Origin: Nageia nagi | Taxonomy: Eukaryota > Pinophyta | Reading direction: 5' to 3' | NCBI GenBank assembly: GCA_050084985.1 | Contig: JBITNC010000002.1 | Coordinates: 34,100,001-34,164,000, forward strand | Length of the DNA: 64,000 nucleotides | In this document: positions 57,500-64,000 of the stretch, one piece after another | Layout: each line of letters begins with the position of its first letter | Numbering within the stretch: the first letter of the stretch is position 1 | Notes under the pieces: generated by a model | What the model was told of the DNA's origin: nothing | The model's input: the letters and a program-made list of their open reading frames with translations, nothing else | Database searches by the model: none | Made by a program: the position numbers and the translations under genes

Positions 57500-58400
57500 A
57501 TGAATCGTGCCATCAAATTCACTACAAAGGTAATATCTAGCTTGAATATAGTTAAATACAAAAGACTACCAATTAATTTCTTATAAGCTGTAGCATCAAA
57601 TAACTAAGAGAAATAATGATTCCAAGATATACTGAGATTGTAACATATCTACACTTATCCATTCTAAACTTCTGCAATATGTTTGATATATACTTAGATT
57701 GATTGAGATAAATATAATTCTTGTATTGATATACTTACATTTCAAGATAATAGTGCAAGAGACTAAGATCAATCATTTCAAATGTTACCTTAAATTTGGA
57801 TATGCACTCTTGAATGATTTCATCTTTATTTTTAATTATCAGAAGATCATCCACATAAAGGAGAATCAAGACCACATCTTTTCCTTAATTGAGTACATAT
57901 AGATCAGAGTCAAAAAAATACTTGAAAAATTTAATATCTACAAAATACTCTAAAATCTTCTTGTACCAGGCTCTCGATGCTTGTTTAAGTTCATATAATG
58001 ACTTCTCTAGCTTGCACACAAAGGATTCTTTGCCTTCCAAAATGAACCATTCTAGTTGTTCATGAAGATTTCCACATCTAAATCACCATTAAGAAATGCA
58101 CTCTTAATATCAAGTTGAAAAACTTTCCATCCTTAAGTTGTAGAAAGAGTAAGAATAATTCTCATAGTAGACATCTTTACCATGGGAGCAAAGGTTTTCT
58201 TATAATCTACATTGTAGTTTTGAGAAAAACTTTTGGCTACTAACCTTACCTTGTATTTCTCAATATCTCCAATTGAATTGAATTTGACCTTATAGATCCA
58301 CTTATTACCAATCACATTCTTCTCATTGGGATAGAGAATTAAATTCTAAGTTTTATTTTTCATAAACACCTCATACTCCACTTTCATAGCTTCCATCCAA
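57500..58400 (-). pseudogene. pol: Element C reverse transcriptase
   Basis: MIGNKWIYKVKFNSIGDIEK, YKVRLVAKSFSQNYNVDY, KTFAPMVKMSTMRIILTLST, WKVFQLDIKSAFLNGDLDVE and then, after shifts, LILLYVDDLL at about 57,862-57,840. Both catalytic aspartates are kept. Stops and frameshifts in the middle third (57,900-58,100) make it non-functional. Confidence 0.88.
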
Positions 58401-58799
58401 CACTCATGTTTAGAAGCTTCTTTGAAGGTTGAGAGCTCATGATTGTTATCAATTTTAGAAAATAAAGATTTGTTTAAGGTTATGCTCCTTGTTACCTTTT
58501 ATGTTGGAGAATTTTTTTTTTAAAGTGACTTATTTAGATCAATATCTAACCAGCTAGGTGCAACTGAAGAGTCATCTAAATCATCAACATCCTTATTAGA
58601 AGTAGATTCTTAAAGAAGTTCATTGAACTTTACATCTTTTGAAATAAATATGGTTTTGTGGGATGTAGAGTAGAGCTTGTAGCCTCTATTCTAACTATCA
58701 TAAATCATAAAGATGCACTTTTCATCTTTTTTGTTCAACTTTTTTTCTTTTCTCAGAAATAATGTAGGAGAATGCTTCATAACCAAACACCCTAAGGTG

Positions 58800-59290
58800 T
58801 GAAATGTTAAGTTTTCTTTTTTACCATACCTCAAACTGAGTTTTACCCTAAATAACTTTTGTGAAACACCTATTCAAGGTCTAAATAGTAGTGCTTACTA
58901 CTTCACCCTACAAAAAATTAGAAAGATTACCCAACATACATCTAGCTATTTTTATAATTATTATTTTTTTCTTTTGGTAACACTATTCTGCTGAGGAGTG
59001 TAAAGAATCATAAATTACCTCTTGATTCTATACTTAGAATAATAATAATTAAACTTATTACTATTATATTCTTCTCCATGATCTAATTTCAACATCTTGA
59101 TTTTAAAATTAGTTTGATTCTTAACAAAGGCCTTAAAAACCTTAAAATTCTCAAAATTTTGATCCTTATGCTCAAATAGATACCCAAAAGTTATTCTATT
59201 AAAGTTATTAATGAAGGTCAAGATGTAAGATGCTCCTCCAAATGACTTAATTTGAAAGACCTATCAAATCTGAATGCACAAGTTGAAGAG
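58800..59290 (-). pseudogene. pol: Element C integrase core
   Basis: LQLVHSDLIGLSN near 59,290, then the open stretch 59,015-59,221: MTFINNFNRITFGYLFEHKD, KVFKAFVKNQTNFKIKMLKL, DHGEEYNSNKFNYYYSKYRI. ILYTPQQNSVTKRKK follows. It aligns with B's integrase residue by residue, with Asn where the family has Asp in FIDDFSR. 58,400-58,800 is a worn linker to the reverse transcriptase. Confidence 0.87.
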
Positions 59291-59850
59291 GTTGAGATGC
59301 TCTTATTACTTTATCTTTTTCAAACTTTTATCTATGCATCTTAGTAAGAATGCACTTCTAGCATAGACCAATTGAAGGAGAAATTGAAGATAAATCTTTC
59401 ATAAGTTCTTAATATTTCATGAATTGAATACTCTTATGGTTAAGGTGCCCTAAATTTTGGTGCCAAAGATTGCCTCTAGGACACACATTTATAGCAAGAT
59501 ACATCTTTGATAGAACTTGATCCATAATGTAGAGAACATCTTTCACTAATCCTTTAACCAATGTGGTAAGTCCTTTCTTAATGCATTAGGATTGAGAGTT
59601 GAACTCAAAAGAGTACTCTTTTTTAGCAACTTGGATCATAGAGAGAATATTCATCTTAAGCTTAGGAATATAGAGCATATTGTTAAAAACTTTTTCATAA
59701 ATCAATACACTCCTAATTCTTTAGACTTTAAGGGTAGAGTTATCACCTATCACAACCACATCTTTTCTATACTTGTGAAAGTTCTCAAACTTTTTCTTTT
59801 CAAAGCATAGGTGATTAGTGCAACTAGATTCAACAATTCAATTAGTTAAA
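59290..59850 (-). pseudogene. pol: Element C protease and pre-integrase region
   Basis: NWIVESSCTNHLCFEKKKFE and DVVVIGDNSTLKV give the protease, with active-site D-S-G read as E-S-S. LYIPKLKMNILSMIQVAKKE and NLWHQNLGHLNHKSIQFMKY (the GAG-pre-integrase HLGHxN motif) follow. B shares the Glu at the active site, so this change may predate both copies. Confidence 0.82.
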
Positions 59851-60900
59851 AAATGCGAGACATGGAGTAGAGCATCATAGCAAAATTAGCTTGAATATTT
59901 TTCTTTTTTTGAAGTTCTTTACATTACCATTACCTTTGTTCTTTTTCTCTCTTTTTTTGTAGCAATCAACTTCTTTATGACCTTAGATGCCATAATAGTT
60001 ACAATTAACATCAATTTTTTTTTTAAGATATGGATTGTTGGCTTTACCTTTTCCATATCTTTGCTTGAAGTGATTATTGTTACCATTATTCTTGTTGCTA
60101 TTATTGTTGTTCCTATTGTTATAATTGTTACCATTATTCCTTCTGTTATAGCCATTACCTCTTTTCTCAAACCTTTTGGAGGAAGAAGGATAAGATTTAT
60201 TTTGATGGTTGAACTTCTTCTTAAAATGAGTTTTGGTTACTCCAAGAGCAACATTATTATCTTTAGAAGAAGAAATCAAGACCTTTTTGTTAAGGGTTTT
60301 CTTTTACTTCAAAAGGAGCTTAGAAAAGTTCTCAAAGGAGAAGACTTCTTCTTCATCATTAAGCTTTATTTCTATAACCATCATAAAGTTTTTAAACTTT
60401 GAATAAAGGCTTTAAAGAATGATGAAGACTATGAACTCATCATTGATCCAATTGCATCTATAAGTAACAAGTTGGATCTTAAAATTAATAATTTTGTTCA
60501 AATAAATAGCCATATTTTCATCTTTCCCTTAACAAGATTGAAGCAACTTTTGAAGAATAGTAAACCTTCTTGAAAACTTTGAATCAAAGTAAATTTTCTT
60601 AAGCTTATCGCAAGATTTCTTTACCAAGGTTGAAGAGGAAATCATCATGAGAATATCATTTAAAACTACATGAAAGATCATACAGGTTGCCAATTCTTAT
60701 CTGTAGGAGCTACAAGGTTCTCATTCACTATTTACCAAAGCTTTTTTATTTGTAATTTAGCTCTCATTCGAGGTTCTCAAATACCAAAGTTGGAAACATC
60801 AAGAATGTGTTTGGGTAAAAAAGAGTCTCCCATTTACTACATAAGAATATAAAAAAATAATAAGCATGTGGTTCAATAAATTATATTATATTTTAAGTTT
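59850..60900 (-). pseudogene. gag: Element C gag
   Basis: The UBN2-like part (60,300-60,840) is broken by stops. The open stretch 59,983-60,279 gives TKTHFKKKFNHQNKSYPSSS, then an Asn-rich linker (NGYNRRNNGNNYNNRNNNN), KQRYGKGKANNPYLKKK and the start of the zinc knuckle VNCNYYGI. A stop sits before the GHKEVDCYKK-like second half. The linker is low-complexity and Asn-rich, as is common before copia zinc knuckles. Confidence 0.83.
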
Positions 60901-62559
60901 TAACTAAGTAAATAATACATGTTAATTTTAATACAAAAGATATGTATGATTTATTTCACTAGTGCAAATATTTTAGAATTCAAATAATAATCATTGTACC
61001 TAAATACATTTATCATCTCAAGAATCATAGATGTAGAGTGATATTGTTGAGGTTTATTTTCTTATCTAAAATTAGGCTTTCACCTTAATGCCCACACAAG
61101 AGGAGCCCAAGTACTACTAATACTCAACCAGTTTGCCTTGGTCAGTATTATACTTTCTTACAAGGAGAATTACTTACTATTTTTCAAGGTTATGATATTT
61201 ATTAGATCAGCCAAATTATTAATCTTGATTAAGTTTCAAGTTATTCTCCTAGGTTATCAGGATAATCTTTGAATAGATGTGTGGACATGTCGTATCACTA
61301 CACACACACTTATCCACCTATTGGAGTTATGTCTAGACCAACATAGGACTTAAGAGTAATCAAGAAGTACAAATTTTTTACCATTTGGATCATCAAACTT
61401 AAAGACTCCAGTTCACCTATCCTTATCTCATGGCTTACCAAACAAGTCATGTTACGAAATTTAAATGCGAATGTGTTCATTTTAAGGGGTTGCTCATATC
61501 AATATTTACAATTTTGCATAAATAAATAAAGCAAAAACATAAAATAATAAGTAAAGTGCATAAATAAATTATCATCCATTTGCAATTTGAAACTTAAAAG
61601 TCCAATGGGTTTTATTTACCAACCCCTAAAAGACATCTTTATATCAATCCTCATTTTGCACAAGTCCATTAACTTTGCATAAGAAAATACTTAGCATGCA
61701 TCAATCCTATAACTTAAAAAAATTTATGTAAGAACACATTATTTCATAACTTTAAAAAATTAAGTATGCATTATTTCTTCATAAAAACTAGTCCATTCAT
61801 AAAGAATTTAAAGGCAAATATTTAAGAGATATAAATATACATTATTTCCTCAATTTGCATTTATCTATCACTTTGTAATATAAGTACTTTAGCATGCATT
61901 ATCCTATTTGCATAAGTTAACTTTGCATAAAAAAGATAGATAGACATGCAATATTTTATCTAACATGTTATAAATAAAATTTAAGTAAAAAAATTATATA
62001 ATTTTTCCTCTTTTTAACTTAAAATTTATTGTAAAGATACATGCTATTTTACTTATAAATTTAACTAAGAAAAGAGAAAATATGCTAAGCATTAATGTTA
62101 ACAATAAACACTAAAAAAAGGCTTAATTAATTTAATTTTAGGTATTAAACAATTACCTTAAAAATGTGTATTTCAAAAATTTGATTTTCTCTTTTTAAAC
62201 AAGCAAGTGTTTAATAGGTTATTATGCTCCTACTAGTACTTGAGAGAAAATATATTAAATGCAATTTTACCAAAGCACTCCAAGTAAAATACAAGAATAC
62301 ACTAAGTCAGAGTTTCATGATGGAGTACTTAGTAAAAAAAATACATTTAGGTAAAAGTGATGGCTACCCCTCCCTTATTAAGAAGGAGAATACGTTACTT
62401 TTACAGGTGTATTTAATGGAGGTAAATAGGTTTTGAGAAATCAATAAAAAATTAAATGAACAAACAAAAAAAGGGCTTCCAACTTAAATTCCAAGGTAAG
62501 AAAGAGGGTAGCGACAAAAAAATGAAAAGTGGGAGAAGAAGGGGATCACAAAGGAGAGG

Positions 62560-62762
62560 AGGCTAGGAGGCACGAGCGAAGAGCTATGTAGGAGAGGAGG
62601 TCAAAAGGTGCAGGCAAAGGGCGACACAAGAGAGGAGGTCGGGAGATGCGAACAAAGGGTTGCATAGGAGAGGAGGTTAGGAGGCACAGGACGAAGGGCC
62701 ATGTAGGAGAGGAGGTTAGGAGGCATGGGCAGAGGGCCACGTAGGAGAGGAGGTCAGGAGGT
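62560..62762 (-). repeat. 38-39 bp minisatellite, about six units
   Basis: On the minus strand units read CCTCCTAACCTCCTCTCCTA, then a TGGCCCTCTGCCCATG-like part. There are about six units of 37-39 bp. It has kept several CpG sites and is the most GC-rich spot in the right half. A period near 39 makes a false 13-residue protein repeat on the minus strand. Confidence 0.88.
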
Positions 62763-62850
62763 GCATAGCTCATTTAGTTAGAGCATTGGTCTTATGGTTC
62801 TATTCGAAGGTAGTTGAAGGTCATGGGTTCAAGCCTTGCTAGGACCATCA
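62763..62850 (+). pseudogene. tRNA-like sequence or SINE head (degenerate)
   Basis: TAGCTCATTTAGTTAGAGC forms a D arm with a perfect GCTC/GAGC stem and box A. GGTCATGGGTTCAAGCC gives box B and the T loop about 50 bases on. CTTAT between them could be an anticodon loop with TAT, followed by extra bases that could be an intron. The acceptor 5' side is missing, being replaced by minisatellite sequence, and the T stem pairs poorly. So it is not a working tRNA gene; a tRNA-derived SINE end or a tRNA pseudogene is likelier. Confidence 0.5.
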
Positions 62851-62917
62851 TCAACCATATTATGATTCTTTTCTTAAATTTCTTAGAATTTCACAGTTGT
62901 CTACTTCTGCATATAAG

Positions 62918-62950
62918 TGCGTATGGGTTCGAACCCCATAGCTAGCACAT
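62918..62950 (+). other. Isolated T-arm-like hairpin
   Basis: TATGGGTTCGAACCCCATA forms a strong stem around a TTCGAA-type loop and contains a box B consensus. No box A lies at the right distance upstream other than that of the piece at 62,763. It may be part of the same SINE-like insertion or chance. Confidence 0.35.
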
Positions 62951-63160
62951 AGTAATACCAAAATGTTGTAGGTATTCATTGAATGAAGAGATTTGTGTTA
63001 TGTATCCAATCCTTTATTTTTTTAAAAAAATGCCTCGTATTCAATAAAAGAGAATCTACCCACTATATGTATATATTTATATATTTTTTTTAGAAAAAAT
63101 TGAGCATTTGAAGAAAGGTACAAAAAAATTTGCAATAAATACTCTTTCTTCTCATTTTGA

Positions 63161-63167
<7 letters not shown>

Positions 63168-63230
<63 letters not shown>
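63168..63230. repeat. (TA)n microsatellite
   Basis: About 60 bases of alternating T and A in the leader of element C. It produces a false Tyr-Ile repeat frame on the minus strand. Confidence 0.95.
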
Positions 63231-63233
<3 letters not shown>

Positions 63234-63708
63234 AAAAAAGCAACTTACTCTTCTTTTCCATTTTTTTTTTAAATAAAGAAAAAATTAAAAAAGGTGATTT
63301 CTTGTTTTAAATAAATCAATTTTGCAAATATTTTGAAAATTAGATGGTAAGTCCTCTCTTAAATTTTCACTTAATTTGTGTAAAAAAAAAAGAGTATATA
63401 AAAAAGATCAAGCTTGACTATAATACATTATTTGCTATATATAAGAGAATGTAACTAACAAAGTAATGTTAGTAATAATATAGCAATACATAGAAGTATA
63501 TTTTCTTTAAAAAAAATGCATTAGCTCATAATAATAAAAAGAATGTTAGACTCATAATGAGATAATCCAAGGAAAAAAAAATACCTTCTCTTAGTTTTAC
63601 CTCACTAATAGGGAGTAAGATGAGGAATGAAGAAGGATCACTAAGATGTAGCTTGCACATAAAAAAAAGAGACTCCATGTTAAAGATGTGAAGGTGAGCC
63701 TCCAAAGA

Positions 63709-63720
63709 GCTTTGATACCA
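63709..63720 (-). other. Primer-binding site of element C
   Basis: The minus strand reads TGGTATCAAAGC, two bases from the LTR; one change from the B site. Confidence 0.88.
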
Positions 63721-63722
63721 AA

Positions 63723-64000
63723 TGAAATATTTGAACTATAAAAAGAATAAATCTAAACTCTCAAGATCACAATACACATCTAACAAACTTACAAAACAAT
63801 CTCACAAAGATAACATAAGATATAAGTGGTTCCTCCAACTAAGAGCACATCCATTAACTAGATTTCTTTTCTTAACAAATATGAACTCTTACAATCCTCA
63901 TACACTTTTCTCCTAAACACTATCCTATAGCATAACTTTACTTCACAAATTGGTATGTGATCACAAAGGAGGAGCCTTCTATTTATAGATCAAAATTTCT
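63723..64000 (-). repeat. 5' LTR of element C, cut by the window edge
   Basis: The minus strand of this piece matches the last 280 bases of B's LTR, including CTATAAATAGAAGGCTCC, TTTGTGATCACA and GTTGGAGGAACCACTT. The remaining 220 bases or so should lie beyond 64,000. Confidence 0.9.

Larger units (their letters stand above)
60900..63708 (-). other. Long untranslated leader of element C
   Basis: 2.8 kb between primer-binding site and gag, parallel to the leader of B. Matching blocks include GCCCACACAAGAGGAGCCCA near 61,090 (reverse of 16,610) and AATGGGTTTTATTTACCAAC near 61,603 (reverse of 16,085). It also holds a 38-39 bp minisatellite, a tRNA-like piece and a (TA)n run that are not seen in the B copy in that form. 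Confidence 0.7.
56655..64000 (-). mobile_element. Ty1/copia retrotransposon C, same family as B, incomplete
   Basis: Minus strand, 5' end on the right. A partial LTR from 63,723 to the window edge is the same as B's LTR; a primer-binding site at 63,709-63,720, a leader of about 2.8 kb, gag, protease, integrase, reverse transcriptase, RNase H and 260 bp of the 3' segment follow. At 56,655 it breaks off into satellite-like DNA, so no 3' LTR is left. Protein and leader blocks match B in order. C keeps the catalytic YVDD that B has lost, but its frames are broken elsewhere. Confidence 0.9.

Noticed and set aside
62546-62773. 75-codon minus-strand frame with a 13-residue repeat
   Set aside because: It is a by-product of the 38-39 bp minisatellite.
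62763-62850. Functional tRNA gene
   Set aside because: The acceptor stem is missing on its 5' side and the T stem pairs poorly; listed instead as a tRNA-like remnant.
63022-63261. 79-codon frame rich in Tyr-Ile
   Set aside because: Translation of a (TA)n microsatellite.

Overview
This 64 kb window looks like intergenic DNA from a large, repeat-swollen plant genome. It is very AT-rich (I judge about 30% GC by eye) and depleted in CpG. It is built almost wholly from decayed LTR retrotransposons of the Ty1/copia and Ty3/gypsy types, with iMet-type primer-binding sites (TGGTATCAGAGC). Many stop codons sit where the families have Trp, Gln or Arg, and LTR ends have drifted from TG to TA. Both fit long-term deamination of methylated cytosine. 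A gymnosperm or another large AT-rich plant genome is plausible, but I cannot assign a species. I see no intact host protein-coding gene, rRNA or CRISPR array.

Layout. 1-10,131: a satellite-like repeat (1-425), the 3' end of a LINE on the minus strand (about 1,140-2,190), a block that has kept CpG (about 4,860-6,240), and the gag end of a minus-strand gypsy element (6,470-8,164). 10,132-25,173: copia element A (minus strand, LTRs about 1.0 kb), split inside its integrase by copia element B (plus strand, 13,371-22,110) with a 5-bp target duplication. 25,879-41,999: gypsy element D (plus strand, short LTRs, chromodomain-like C-terminus), split inside its reverse transcriptase by element E (28,406-39,345, minus strand). 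E has 3.55-3.57 kb LTRs and carries only gag and protease. 44,240-45,331: the 3' half of a copia pol gene (element F). 46,644-47,600: two 24-bp minisatellite arrays in opposite orientation. 48,125-48,770: a primer-binding site followed closely by a gypsy integrase tail (element G). 53,266-56,660: nested tandem and segmental duplications holding further copies of the repeat at the left end. 56,655-64,000: copia element C (minus strand), same family as B, its 5' LTR running off the right edge.

Relative ages follow from the nesting: B is younger than A, and E is younger than D. By eye the A LTRs differ more than the B LTRs, which agrees. Nothing here looks able to move on its own: every pol frame is broken by stops or frameshifts. 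The most distinctive observations are the two base-level nested insertions, the gag-protease-only long-LTR element E, the composite 3' end shared by B and C, and the inverted 24-bp arrays.
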